Positions 23,242 through 36,290 of a stretch of DNA of 64,000 nucleotides are shown here, piece after piece. The notes under the pieces were generated by a model. That model ran no database searches, was not told the origin of the DNA, and worked only from the letters and a program-made list of their open reading frames with translations. The stretch's first letter is position 1, and each line of letters starts with the position of its first letter. The translations under genes were made by a program, and so were the position numbers. The DNA is taken from positions 62,001-126,000 of the forward strand of contig CANNZV010000508.1 of assembly GCA_947561585.1 (NCBI GenBank), in the 5' to 3' direction. This stretch comes from Caprella mutica (taxonomy: Eukaryota; Arthropoda; Malacostraca; Amphipoda; Caprellidae).

Positions 23242-24093
23242 AAAGTACACTAGTACTATAAAACGAGTCATGTCTGTCTGTCTGTCCGTGTGTCACACTA
23301 CTATTAAGAAATACATATTAAAAGGAAAATCTAATCATATGTGCCAGACTACGGGCCGCAATAATATTGACACTATATAATAATATACTTAAATAAATAA
23401 ATATATATTTCGGCTTTTAAGTTTTTTTTTGTTTAATCAGAATATTTGTATCTATGTACACACTTGCCTTTGAATATAATTATTTAGATTCAATAACAGG
23501 TACTGTACTAGTATACAATCTATATGCTAGGTTTACAATTAACATCTATTTTAGTAGGTTATATCCTTAGTATCAATGCTACTTCCCCTCTTTTAACATC
23601 TACATCTGGTGGTTCATTTTGTCCAGTAACGGATACAGTGTCTCTTTTATCCGGATGTGCTTGGTTTTATCTTTTATTAGATGTTAGCATGTGCTGCCCA
23701 TTAGGCCCATTGTCATCTTCTAGCCATTATGGGACAATGGGCTGCATATCATCCCTTTAAATGCAGTTAAAGAGACTCAAGGCCAACCAATAGAATGCAG
23801 GCAGGTGACAGAGAGACGAATAATTAAAATTACATTGAAGTCGCATATCAAAATTTTAAGATTCAATTATGCAGACAATTAGTAATCTATGGTAATATTT
23901 TCGCCAATATTCGATGCTACGTTACTTTTATACTTAGTTTGAAATTTTAAGATTTGGTTAGAGGAAATTAATAAATTTATATGATATAAATGAGATTTAA
24001 GTACATTTAATTTCGATGTAAAGAGAGTAACAATATAAAATAAATATTATAAAATTATTTAAATGACCACAGTGACTCTTTTATTTTATCTAT
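23242..24093. other. Spacer with a small inverted repeat, no gene supported
   Basis: A 78-codon frame at 23524-23760 has no recognised motif. Inside it GCCCATTGTC and GACAATGGGC form a perfect 10-bp inverted repeat, with a second GCCCATT word able to compete for pairing. Confidence 0.4.
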
Positions 24094-24395
24094 ATTTTTT
24101 ACAATATATTATCTTTATTTTTTACAATATTATCTTTATTTTTTACAATATTATCTTTATTTTTTACAATATTAGGTTTTTTTTACAATATTATCTTTAT
24201 TTTTTACAATATTATCTTTACTTTTTACAATATTATCTTTATTTTTTACAATATTATCTTTATTTTTTACAATATTATCTTTACTTTTTACAATATTATC
24301 TTTATTTTTTACAATATTATCTTTACTTTTTACAAATTATCTTTACTTTTACAATATTATCTTTACTTTTTACAATATTATCTTTAATTTCCTAA
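24094..24395. repeat. 21-bp tandem array
   Basis: About 14 units of TTTACAATATTATCTTTATT plus T, with TTATT/TTACT variation and a few short units. A 110-codon Tyr/Phe/Leu frame here is an artefact of the unit. Confidence 0.95.
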
Positions 24396-25524
24396 TACTC
24401 TTTCCTCTACAATATTTTTAACTGTTATAAAATATCAAACAGAAAAGCATTTGTTCATCTGTCACGCTAACAGTACCAACCGTTTCCGAACAGACCTGCT
24501 GTTGTGGACAAAAGACTGTTTGACCTCTTCATCACAACAGGACAAAAACAGAGTCCAATTTGACTCCCAAAATAAGGAAAGTGTATCAGTGCTGGTGACA
24601 TATGCACCAATTAAATACGACACTAATTACTAATTGTAAAGGAAGTGACAAAAACATATCGATGGGAACAACTGCAGTAAATAATAAATAAATCCATTTA
24701 TAAAATGTAACAATAATCAAACCTGATGAAGGTTTATTCTTTTCTGATTTTTTTTTTAAATTTAGACATCAAGTCCAGGTGGTACAAGTTTGTAAACTAT
24801 GGAGTTAAAAAACAAGTACAGCTCAATATTGACCATGAAATATATCACACCAATGCACCAATTAAATGTTTATGAAATGATCAGAAGTGTAATATAAAGT
24901 ATAAATATTTCTGTATGTAATTTGAAATCAGTTTTGTGAATAATTTAACAACATTTTCAGGGAATTAAATTCTTCTATAATACGCTAAGAAAAAAGAATA
25001 ATTTTGAATTAATTTTAGATATATTTCATAACTTGCAATTAATATTATTTCACGTTTTTCTTTTCTTTCATCTTATAATAGAAAGGTGGTACAGTATGGA
25101 AATATGTTTTTTTTTTAAATTTTCTTTTAATTGTATAAAAGTTGTACACATCAATGAAAGTTAAAAGCTACAAATTTATTAAAGAAAAAAAATAATGATA
25201 AATATTTTTCGATTACAATAAATTAAAAAAAAATGTAGATTATTTTCTACATTTATTGTCAAATTTATAATGCATCATTTCTCAACTTATCAATACTTAA
25301 TCAAAATCAATGACTGATAACTATTTTTCATTCCAAATACTAATTTCAATCAAAATGGTAATGCCACTATTAGATAAACTTTTTTAGTGGAAAAATGACA
25401 ATAATTTATTTTCATATTTAACTATTCAAAATATTCTCATAAAATCTAACATAATTAACAGCTCCGTACACACTTTCATACAATATTGAGAGTTTAAAGT
25501 GATAAAAGTTGTTGGAAAATTGAT
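24396..25524. other. Region with a GC-richer patch, no gene supported
   Basis: A frame of 60 codons at 24451-24633 has a more ordinary amino-acid composition than its surroundings, but I recognise no domain and no splice partner. The rest is AT-rich without features. Confidence 0.4.
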
Positions 25525-25650
25525 GTTTGACGAAGTTTTTAACGAAGTGTTTGACGAAGGGTTTGATGAAGTGTTTGACGAAGTTTTTAATGAAGTGTTT
25601 GACGAAGTTTTTAACGAAGTGTTTGACGAAGTTTTTAACGAAGTGTTTGA
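25525..25650. repeat. 24-bp (8-codon) tandem array
   Basis: GACGAAGTTTTTAACGAAGT plus GTTT repeats about five times. Because the unit is a multiple of three it stays open on both strands (acidic Glu-Val-Phe-Asn/Asp pattern on plus, Ser/Thr/Asn on minus). There is no sign of a surrounding gene. Confidence 0.85.
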
Positions 25651-25664
25651 CAAGTGTTTAACAT

Positions 25665-25960
25665 TAAAGGTCCTCTTAACTCTATTTCTATTACTCTTTT
25701 CATTAGAACTAATATTACTGATAATAAAACTGCAAATTCTTTCAAACTTGGTTCCATATTTTTTATTATAATATGTAGTTTATGTTATTCTTGTGATATG
25801 AATTTCAAGCGAAGAAAAAGAACAAACTACCTCTTAATAATTAAAAACTATTATAAAGCTTTTAGACATTATAAATAGCCCGATACCACGGGATAATGCT
25901 CGTGTTCCGTTCTTGTTCTTCTATTGAATCTAATAGAAATATAGGACAGTGACGGTAAAG
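25665..25960 (+). repeat. Dispersed repeat, copy 2 (partner of 13780-14135)
   Basis: Matches the reverse complement of 13780-14135 over most of its length. It begins immediately after the 24-bp array. A 74-codon frame at 25654-25878 lies within it but is not conserved as an open frame in the other copy, so it is not called as a gene. Confidence 0.65.
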
Positions 25961-26095
25961 TTAATACTTTCTTAAATAATTAATTACTAAGCGTATACTT
26001 TATCAATTTCTTTTCTGTTAACTGTGATATGTTATATAATTTAAATCATATCTAAAGAAATTTTGATTAGAGTGCTAATCTCACTAGTGTACCAA

Positions 26096-26177
26096 GGCGA
26101 GGTGGCCGAGTGGTTAAGGCGTTGGACTGCTAATCCAATACGGTCTCCGTGCGTGGGTTCGAATCCCATCCTCGTCG
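26096..26177 (+). tRNA. tRNA-Ser, anticodon GCT
   Basis: This is an 82-base class II tRNA for serine codons AGC/AGU. The acceptor arms GGCGAGG and CCTCGTC pair with one G-U at the second position, with discriminator G. The A-box TGGCCGAGTGG and B-box GGTTCGAATCC are intact. The anticodon arm is TTGGA-CTGCTAA-TCCAA with GCT at 26129-26131. The long variable arm ACGG-TCT-CCGT is the serine identity feature. There is no intron. It appears functional and solitary, and a T-run follows 5 bases after its end. Confidence 0.95.
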
Positions 26178-26181
26178 AAAC

Positions 26182-26186
26182 TTTTT
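26182..26186 (+). terminator. RNA polymerase III terminator of the tRNA
   Basis: Five T residues begin 5 bases after the tRNA discriminator base, the usual position and form of a polymerase III stop. Confidence 0.8.
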
Positions 26187-29100
26187 CTCTCGAAAAACCT
26201 ATTTCACTCTCAAATAAAAAATAAAAAATCAAGTGGAAGGCTATGTTTTTAATTTGCAATGAAGTACATAGGTATCCCATACAACACAGGTATGATGTAA
26301 TTAGCTATGTACGAACTAACTAACGGCAACACCTGTGGCATAGAAAACAACTGCAGCTATAACTGATGATATGCAACACTGACTGTTCTATGTCAAATTA
26401 TTACCACTTATTATATAATAAATAATGTAATAAATAAAGTATGAAATCTTTTTACAATATATAGAAAATACTAAATTGGTTTATCTACTTCTTAATAAAA
26501 TATGAAAGTTATATCTTTCTGTAGCTTCTTAAAAGTATATGTAATAATCCTATTAATTCACTGATAAGTGGTTTTCTATCAAACTATACAGTATACAGTG
26601 TCCGTACGTACATGTGTGTTAAACCATACTTTATCTATTCATTTTTTACTTGCAAGTTCAAAGTCACCATGTAATAAGTAAAGGACAGGAAAGAAATAAT
26701 AATATTCTTTATACTAACTATTTAACAATTTCCTACCTATACTCATTTTTAGTCTACCTGTAAACACATTTTTGTCGATGAGAAGTTAATTGTTGACGAG
26801 GGTACAAATGCCAGAATGTCAGTGAAAACAAAAATCTTTTTTTTTTGTGATGACTCTTGTGATGACAGTGATGATAATTCTACACCAATGATGATTTAAC
26901 AGCCATAGCAAGTGATAGCCAGGTGATGTTTCTTCTTTTCATCGAAAAAAGAGACAGTAGATTTTTCAAAGTTTAACAGCTACAATAAAATGCTAATGTT
27001 AGAGAAAAGGTAATTTAAATGATAGAAGAAATACTTCAGTTACCCACTGAAGTAACTCCAATGAACACGAGTAACCCCACACAAAGGAAGGGGTATTGCG
27101 GTAACAGGGCCTATTTACGGTAATACACCGAGAAACTTACCGGATGGACGGGGTGAGAATAAAAAATTAATAAATAGTTAATATGAATGATAAATAAGTT
27201 ACCTTTCTATATCATTAAGTCTGTTATTATTATTACATTTTTTAATATTTATTTATTCTTTTATATTTTTCAAGTTATTAATTTAGTATTAGTTTTACCA
27301 TTATAATTATCCAAAGCTTTGGAATAAAACGCTAAAACTTGTTTTGTTTGAAGGGAAAATATCATTAAAAAGTCAATACAATATTGTGTCATATTTACTC
27401 ATCTGATGGAAAAGCAAATTATGAGCTAGAAAATTAAAATGAATTAGTTAATTTATATAATATTGGGTGGAATTTTTTTTTAAATTATGATTTTTTATAT
27501 ACAACAATTGGTAATATATAGAATCATTGAGTTAAAATAGGAAAAATATAAATTAAAATGTTAAGATTCGTCAAGGAATTCAAAGTTTGAAAAAATTATC
27601 AAAATTTGAACATAAAATTTTCCACCTAAAATTTCCTATTCAGTTCACTGTATTTACCATGTACCAGAGAGAATATCAAACTGTCTGTTGAGCTTGCAAG
27701 AAGATTGAAGTATTTTTAAAGGTTCTACAAGTAATTTTTTTTATTAATTTTTCATTATATTGAAATTATACAAAAAAATGAAACATTAAACCTATTCCTT
27801 ACAAATTGAAAATTAAATCAAATATGCTATTTATACTATTATATAACTTTGAAATCGATCATATTAGATTTCCTATAACCTATTTTTTAGATAGTGGAAA
27901 AATTAAATTATTTCATATTTTTATGATCTTGTAGAACCTTTAAAAATTGGTATCACACAAAATATTTTTGAGTGGTAATTTGACAGCAAGGTATTTAACA
28001 GTATCTAAAATCTTTTTCAGTCCATACGTCATCTGTCTGGGTGTAACTAACTATGTCAGTGGTGTGCCTTTGGTTCTTTATGGTCTGTGATATATGCCTT
28101 CAGTAACAATTAAAAGGGTTTACCATTTATTGTGTCACCAGCCTTTGGTTTCTCAATAAAACTTCAAACAATGTTACTGCAAGGCATGGATTCAAATGAA
28201 GAATATTTAAACCTACTTCAGTAGTTAATGTTTAAAAACATTGATTTCAAATAAAAGGAAATGGTAACAAAACCAGTAAATAAAATAAATTTGCCTTTGA
28301 TTTCATTCATACTTGAAAATGACCCCAAAATATTTTTGATTTTTTCGATATTTTGGACCCGTAATAAGAACTTATAAAATTATGTATTTAATTAATTATA
28401 TCTATCATTTGTATATTCCAGTTATATGAATCTTGAAATACTGATTTTTTGGTAACAGTTTCAAAATTGTAGCTTAAAAATTGACCGCTATAGATGCTAA
28501 ATATCCTAACAAGTACCAAAATGCATCTCCTGAAAAAAAGCTATTTTGGATTTATTACAGTGTTGTCACATCCCCTAGTAACATCTATATTATAGCCATG
28601 AAAGTACTAATTTAATAAATATTACAATAATGATGTACCATTTGATATATTAAATGTATTAGAATGGTAATAATTATTGAACTAAATAGAATATTGTGTG
28701 AAATTGGTGTCATTCTTTTTATGGGCTTAAATCCGGTTAACAGGATTTAGTAACTAGACAGAGTATATGTAAGTATATATATTATTATATGCTGTGGTTT
28801 AGAATATTATTTCAACTTGAATAATAAAGTGTGGAACATTTAACCCGTTATTTTAATTGTGGTTTTCTTTGGAACAAAGTAAACTCAACTGCAATAATAG
28901 GAATTTAAATTTAGGTTGGAAAACTCAATTGTTTAATGTATGTGAAGTCGGACTATTGTACTCAACTATTACAATTATTTGAATATATATATTTTATTAC
29001 ATCGGGCTTTTAAGTTTGATGTCAAAATAAAATCAATTATTGTATTATATCTGAAACTATTCATTATTTTACCATTTCAAATGTATAATACGTGTTTTTT

Positions 29101-29520
29101 TAATTATATTTCTGATTTCTATTTTTTATTGCAAATGAATTTGTTTATAAAATTAAAATATGAAATCATCAAGAATTAAATGTTGGTTTTTATACGAAAT
29201 GAAAATTACCCAATTTATGAGAAAATAATAAAAGAAAAAAAAATCTATCGGAAATTAACTTGTATGATATTTTTTTCCATTTTATTATCTTTTTACAATA
29301 GACCATGTTTGCCCAGATATTAGGACAAGAATAGGACACGAATTAGGACATCATTGAGGTGTCCTCAGTGAGTCTCATCTTAGGTAATGCAGCACAAGCC
29401 ATGGAGAGGTGCTGCGGTGATTGTAACATTTACAGCCAACTATAAAGGCACTTAATAAAAATGTGGCTAACCGGAGTGTTTACAACACGGGGTACTAACC
29501 GCTGAGCCTTACAGTCTATA
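26187..29520. other. AT-rich region without identified genes
   Basis: Short frames such as 28979-29179 show no recognisable family. I see no array, inverted-end element or splice pattern that I can support. Confidence 0.45.
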
Positions 29521-31424
29521 AATTAAAGAGTTAGCCTTTCTCTTTAAATTAAAGAGTTAGCCTTTCTCTTTAAATTAAAGAGTTAGTCTTTCTCTTTAAA
29601 TTAAAGAGTTAGTCTTTCTCTTTAAATTAAAGAGATAGTCTTTCTCTTTAAATTAAAGAGTTAGTCTTTCTCTTTAAATTAAAGAGATAGTCTTTCTCTT
29701 TAAATTAAAGAGTTAGTCTTTCTCTTTAAATTAAAGAGTTAGCCTTTCTCTTTAAATTAAAGAGATAGTCTTTCTCTTTAAATTAAAGAGTTAGTCTTTC
29801 TCTTTAAATTAAAGAGTTAACCTTTCTCTTTAAATTAAAGAGATAGTCTTTCTCTTTAAATTAAAGAGTTAGTTTTTCTCTTTAAATTAAAGAGTTAGTC
29901 TTTCTCTTTAAATTAAAGAGATAGTCTTTCTCTTTAAATTAAAGAGTTAGCCTTTCTCTTTAAATTAAAGAGTTAGCCTTTCTCTTTAAATTAAAGAGTT
30001 AGCCTTTCTCTTTAAATTAAAGAGTTAGCCTTTCTCTTTAATTTAAAGAGCTAGTCTTTCTCTTTAAATTAAAATGTTAGCCTTTTTCTTTAAATTAAAG
30101 AGATAGTCTTTCTCTTTAAATTAAAGAGTTAGTCTTTCTCTTTAAATTAAAGAGTTAGCCTTTCTCTTTAAATTAAAGAGATAGTCTTTCTCTTTAAATT
30201 AAAGAGATAGTCTTTCTCTTTAAATTAAAGAGTTAGTCTTTCTCTTTAAATTAAAGAGTTAACCTTTCTCTTTAAATTAAAGAGATAGTCTTTCTCTTTA
30301 AATTAAAGAGTTAGTTTTTCTCTTTAAATTAAAGAGTTAGTCTTTCTCTTTAAATTAAAGAGATAGTCTTTCTCTTTAAATTAAAGAGTTAGCCTTTCTC
30401 TTTAAATTAAAGAGTTAGCCTTTCTCTTTAAATTAAAGAGTTAGCCTTTCTCTTTAAATTAAAGAGTTAGCCTTTCTCTTTAATTTAAAGAGCTAGTCTT
30501 TCTCTTTAAATTAAAATGTTAGCCTTTTTCTTTAAATTAAAGAGATAGTCTTTCTCTTTAAATTAAAGAGTTAGTCTTTCTCTTTAAATTAAAGAGTTAG
30601 CCTTTCTCTTTAAATTAAAGAGATAGTCTTTCTCTTTAAATTAAAGAGTTAGTCTTTCTCTTTAAATTAAAGAGTTAGCCTTTCTCTTTAAATTAAAGAG
30701 ATAGTCTTTCTCTTTAAATTAAAGAGTTAGTCTTTCTCTTTAAATTAAAGAGTTAACCTTTCTCTTTAAATTAAAGAGATAGTCTTTCTCTTTAAATTAA
30801 AGAGTTAGTTTTTCTCTTTAAATTAAAGAGTTAGTCTTTCTCTTTAAATTAAAGAGATAGTCTTTCTCTTTAAATTAAAGAGTTAGCCTTTCTCTTTAAA
30901 TTAAAGAGTTAGCCTTTCTCTTTAAATTAAAGAGTTAGCCTTTCTCTTTAAATTAAAGAGTTAGCCTTTCTCTTTAATTTAAAGAGCTAGTCTTTCTCTT
31001 TAAATTAAAATGTTAGCCTTTTTCTTTAAATTAAAGAGTTAGCCTTTCTCTTTAAATTAAAGAGTTAGCCTTTCTCTTTAAATTAAAGAGTTAGCCTTTC
31101 TCTTTAAATTAAAGAGTTAGCCTTTCTCTTTAAATTAAAAAGTTAGCCTTTCTCTTTAATTTAAAGAGCTAGTCTTTCTCTTTAAATTAAAATGTTAGCC
31201 TTTTTCTTTAAATTAAAGAGTTAGCCTTTCTCTTTAAATTAAAGAGTTAGCCTTTCTCTTTAAATTAAAGAGTTAGCCTTTCTCTTTAAATTAAAGAGTT
31301 AGCCTTTCTCTTTAAATTAAAGAGTTAGCCTTTCTCTTTAAATTAAAATGTTAGCCTTTCTCTTTAAATTAAAGAGTTAGCCTTTCTCTTTAAATTAAAG
31401 AGTTAGCCTTTCTCTTTAAATTAA
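29521..31424. repeat. 26-bp tandem array, self-complementary, with higher-order blocks
   Basis: About 73 units of 26 bp (AATTAAAGAGTTAGTCTTTC plus TCTTTA). Across each unit junction CTCTTTAA and TTAAAGAG form an 8-bp inverted repeat around one base. The rare variant ATTTAAAGAGCTAG starts at 30041, 30483, 30977 and 31159. The spacings 442, 494 and 182 are 17, 19 and 7 units exactly. The flanking order of variants is also repeated, so blocks of many units were duplicated. Confidence 0.97.
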
Positions 31425-31582
31425 AAACTTTCTTAAGAATTTAAAACACTTTTCTTTATAATTTTTTGGGAAATTTCCTATTGAATCATTAGTATATCCA
31501 TAAAAAATAAAACGCTCATAAAAAATATCTACTTATTGCAATATGAATTAACTACTGAACCTTTAATTATAATTATTCAGTC

Positions 31583-32503
31583 ATGTACTATCAGAGAAAA
31601 GAGTCACTGTGATGGTGTACTATCAGAGAAAAGAGTCACTGTGATGATGTACTATCAGAGAAAAGAGTCACTGTGATGGTGTACTATCAGAGAAAAGAGT
31701 CACTGTGATGATGCACTATCAGAGAAAAGAGTCACTGTGATGATGTACTATCAGAGTAAAGAGTCACTGTGATGATGTACTATCAGAGAAAAGAGTCACT
31801 GTGATGATGTACTATCAGAGAAAAGAGTCACTGTGATGATGTACTATCAGAGAAAAGAGTCACTGTGATGATGTACTATCAGAGAAAAGAGTCACTGTGA
31901 TGATGTACTATCAGAGAAAAGAGTCACTGTGATGATGTACTATCAGAGAAAAGAGTCACTGTGATGATGTACTATCAGAGAAAAGAGTCACTGTGATGAT
32001 GTACTATCAGAGAAAAGAGTCACTGTGATGATGTACTATCAGAGAAAAGAGTCACTGTGATGATGTACTATCAGAGAAAAGAGTCACTGTGATGATGTAC
32101 TATCAGAGAAAAGAGTCACTGTGATGATGTACTATCAGAGAAAAGAGTCACTGTGATGATGTACTATCAGAGAAAAGAGTCACTGTGATGATGTACTATC
32201 AGAGAAAAGAGTCACTGTGATGATGTACTATCAGAGAAAAGAGTCACTGTGATGATGTACTATCAGAGAAAAGAGTCACTGTGGTGATGTACTATCAGAG
32301 AAAAGAGTCACTGTGATGATGTACTATCAGAGAAAAGAGTCACTGTGATGATGTACTATCAGAGAAAAGAGTCACTGTGATGATGTACTATCAGAGAAAA
32401 GAGTCACTGTGATGATGTACTATCAGAGAAAAGAGTCACTGTGATGATGTACTATCAGAGAAAAGAGTCACTGTGATGATGTACTATCAGAGAAAAGAGT
32501 CAC
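31583..32503. repeat. 32-bp tandem array
   Basis: About 29 nearly identical units contain TACTATCAGAGAAAAGAGTC followed by ACTGTGATGATG. Variants (ATGGTG, GCACTAT, GAGTAAAG, GTGGTG) are confined mostly to the first five units. Confidence 0.97.
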
Positions 32504-33105
32504 TGTACTATCATAACAATTTTTAAAACAATAACACATAAATTGTTTCAGTAAATAACATTAAATTGTCCAATACGGTAGCGAAATCTTTAAATATATT
32601 TTCAGTGCAAAGACCTCTTGTAAATACTAAATATTAAATGACGTATCAAATTACATGTTTAATTGGTGTCATTCATCTATATTAAATAGACTAGACAGAT
32701 TATACTAATTAGAAAAGTATTAATTTTACATAAAAAATATTTTATAATTTTCTCATCAAAAAAATATTTAATTTTTATATCAATAAAATAATACTGAAAA
32801 TTACTCTCTTATACATGTCATAGTATCTATGTTATATTGTAGAAAATATAGTTATCTCTTCATAAAATAGAATGTCTAATCCATTCATCAAATTTAAAGG
32901 GATAACTGTATCTATCTCTATCTTTTAGTTATTTATTCTCTTTGCTCTTTAAGTTATTATATCGCAATGGAAATATAGAATAGTTTGTTACTAGAGTCTA
33001 GTCAGCTATTAATGTTATTAGTCTGCAAAAAGAAGAATGTGTTGGTAAGCAATAAAAAGAGCATGGTAGACGTAGATAGTAGTGAGTGATAGTGAATATA
33101 TAGTT
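32504..33105. other. AT-rich spacer, no gene seen
   Basis: No coding signal; a few TTTAAATTA-type palindromes only. Confidence 0.5.
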
Positions 33106-33287
33106 GTTGTTACTATTTACTATTTATATAGTTAAATCGCTTGTTACTATTTATAGAGTTAAATAGATAGTTACTAATTATATAGTTAAATAGATAGTTA
33201 CTATTTATATAGTTAAATAGATAGTTACTATTTATATAGTTAAATAGATAGTTACTATTTATATAGTTAAATAGATAGTTACTATTA
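33106..33287. repeat. 27-bp tandem array
   Basis: About six units of TTACTATTTATATAGTTAAA plus TAGATAG, with the first two diverged. Confidence 0.92.
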
Positions 33288-36200
33288 ATGATATAGAACT
33301 ATCAAACAGTCCATCTCATCGCTTACATGATATACACTATTACACATTTGTATCTCATAAGTATTGAATATACTGACTTTAAATACAATGATACACATTT
33401 ATGATGGTATGCAAAATGTGTGTAACTGATATCTTAGTGTTAAAAAATTATCTTTACTTTAACAATTATACCAGCAATCATTTCGCTGAAAAAAACTTAC
33501 AAATTCTGAAACAGCACGTGATATGAATTATTTTGTTTACTTGTTTAAAAAATCAATGATAGTATACTGAGAGCGGTTTCTGTCTGTCCGTCACACTAAC
33601 CTAATAATACGCTTGGTAAGCAGCTGATAGCATTTTATTAAGTTGAAAATATTTAAGTGAAAGTGGAGCCAGAGATATTATTTATTACATTAATTGTACT
33701 ACCATCAGTGTAGTTAAAAAATGCTGTCATTTTTGACGTTGCGCATATACTAGTAAATAACGATTTATTAACAATAGTGACACAGTTGTTAATGTATTTA
33801 TCTATACCATTTACAATAGAAAATATGAAGAGCAGTCATTTTGACTGTCTGCTATTTCTATTGTAATTTAGTCCAATTGAAACTTTTTCATATTTCATTT
33901 TATGAAATTAACTAACAGACATACATTATTGTGACACTTTCTAGAAATTATGCATCTTAATATAATGAAACAGCTGATAAACTAGGGTTAAATGGATAAA
34001 TAGTCTGTTGTACCGCTAGATGGCGTTGGTGAAGATTTCGTGACAAATATTATGCACACAAACGCATGCAAAGAGATTGACGTTTTCACCGTTAGATGGC
34101 GTAATTATATAATTTAATGAGCCTTTTGAAAAGTAAATAGCTTAATATTATTGTATTATTGATGTTACCGAATAAATTTATTCTCATTTCCGTCACTGTG
34201 TAAAAAATTGCACAGAAACGTGAATAAATAGGTACATAGATAGAAACATACATTGCCAAATAGATATTTTAAAGGATAGTTTAGAATCTATAGTTAAATA
34301 TAGTGTAAAATATAATCATATGAATAGATGAAAACATAGTTAAAGAGAAAGTTTAAATATAATTAAAATCAATAAGTAGTTAAATAGATAAAAACAATAG
34401 ATACTAGATATAAATTGATAGTAATATTATCATAGAACTCATGCTTTGTTTACATTTAAAAAGCAATAACTAGAAATACTTTGTAAATAATGACAGCAAA
34501 GTGACAGACTTTTTAATTTCTAAGCAAAATAGAAAGTATAAACAACTTTAAATTGCAATGTTCATTATTTTGTAACCTTGCAAATTCTGTTATTTCTTCA
34601 AATAAAAAACTATTCACTTAATTTATAGATAATTATAAGTAAATCTATATAATATGAAATAATATTAATTTCAGTTACCATACATTTCGATAATTATGAA
34701 ATATAGTTAATTTTACTAACATTATTATAACTCAATTTCTAATAATAAAATCTGTTTCATTTAAATCTTAATTACTCTACTGACCAATAACACATCTCAA
34801 TTATCATATAGGATTTTAATATACAACATTGAAATATAAATATGGAGAAATCTCAAATAGCAGACTCTTTATAATAGCTTTTTTTTAGTGTAAAAAGTAG
34901 CCATGTTCCAGTACGCTCCCACGACTCCGGATTCTGCTTCAGTCCGCAGCTCTTACTTCCGATGCTAAAGATTTTCAACTGGGGTGGTCCATTTGGAGAC
35001 GATAGACGGACACCTTCTGGATGAAGTGGACCTGTGCAGATAGAAAAAGAACTTATCCATCACATGGACTAGAGACAACGCTGTAGATGGAAGATAAAGA
35101 TTAAAAGTAGAGTTTCTCTGTTAAAATGCAAATGTTTACGTAAATCAGAATTTGATACGGGTAGTAACAAACAACTTTCATGGTAACAATTTGTATCTGT
35201 CTATCAATAAATCGAATGTGCAGGCCTATTAATATCTAGGAAGTAAGGATTAGGCTGAAACCATAGGATTTAATACCCCCTGCTTGGTTTGATATCTCCC
35301 TGATAGATTAAGTAAGGTGACTCGAAATAGTTGTGGTGTTTAAAGGGCCATTCACACACTGAGTCTGAACAATGGGAGTCTTTTAAGTTATTTAAATAGG
35401 TGAGATAGTCATTAAGATTCACAGGTATGGACAGGTAAAGTAGGAAAAAGTGATATTGTCATTGGTGGTTTTATATCTTTTATATGACACTATAAACGAT
35501 GAGCATTTGTATGTTTAAATCAGTTTGTTTGATTAGAATCATCAGATAATTTGTTTGACCGTAGCTTCAATTAACAATCGATTAAACTTGTTACTAAGCT
35601 ATTTAAATTTTGAATGAATTCATTTATTTATTTAAAAAAATATTTAGTATTTGAAATACAATATACAATTAATATTGATTATTTATTTAACAATTAATAT
35701 TAAAATAAATGAATATCAATTCAAAGAATTCATTGAATCTAATGTTTAACTTTCAGGTGCAATACTCGGTTGTCGAATTAAAAGTCCACCGAATGGGTTT
35801 TTAAGCCCCGTCTACCCCTTCCGTTCGTGTGGTTGTTGGATGTTTTTTTTAATTCACCACATTTGTGGGTCTTTGGCTCGCTTTCTTTCTTGCCATCATA
35901 TTTTATGTGGCTAATAATTTATTAATAAAGCGTACAGGTATTTCTGGGGCAACAATTTTTTTTTATAAAATATAGATTTTAAAAGGACCACCCTGATGAA
36001 TAATATCCGGTAATATATTTCCTAATTTTTTTGTTGGTTATTAATTGTATAGGTACTAAAATATCTATCATATTAATTACTGTCAATATTCAAATATATT
36101 TTATTAATTATTTATATACTATATATTATGAATAAAATTGACCTCGTACAAATTGGACTAATAACTTCAAATTTCCATGGAAATGTAACACAATATACGA

Positions 36201-36290
36201 AAAGTGTCATAAAATAATCGATAAAGTTACTAAGTGACACAATGGAAAATACAATAAACTGTTAAACAATGAATAGGCAGCTGCAACACT
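33288..36290. other. Spacer before the large satellite, no gene supported
   Basis: It contains the two CTCF-like words at 34013-34101. GC-richer patches at about 34900-35090 and 35750-35900 could be exon or transposon fragments, but no frame longer than a few dozen codons is open and I recognise no domain. Confidence 0.4.
34013..34101 (+). promoter_or_regulatory. Pair of CTCF-like motifs
   Basis: CCGCTAGATGGCG (34013-34025) and CCGTTAGATGGCG (34089-34101) lie in the same orientation 76 bases apart. They match the widely conserved CTCF core (CCASYAGRKGGCR) at 12 and 11 of 13 positions. The match is to a general consensus; whether this organism's CTCF binds here is not shown. Confidence 0.35.

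Noticed and set aside
24063..24395. 110-codon hydrophobic frame that could look like a membrane protein.
   Set aside because: It is the 21-bp AT-rich array read in frame.
25499..25771. 90-codon plus-strand frame with an acidic EVFNEVFD repeat.
   Set aside because: The repeat is an eight-codon minisatellite open on both strands, and the rest of the frame falls in a dispersed repeat.
26041..26280. 79-codon minus-strand frame across the tRNA.
   Set aside because: It is antisense to a well-formed tRNA-Ser and shows no protein family.
34890..35100. GC-richer patch that faintly resembled a fragment of a LINE-type protein.
   Set aside because: No frame stays open long enough and no diagnostic motif is present, so it is not reported as a mobile element.
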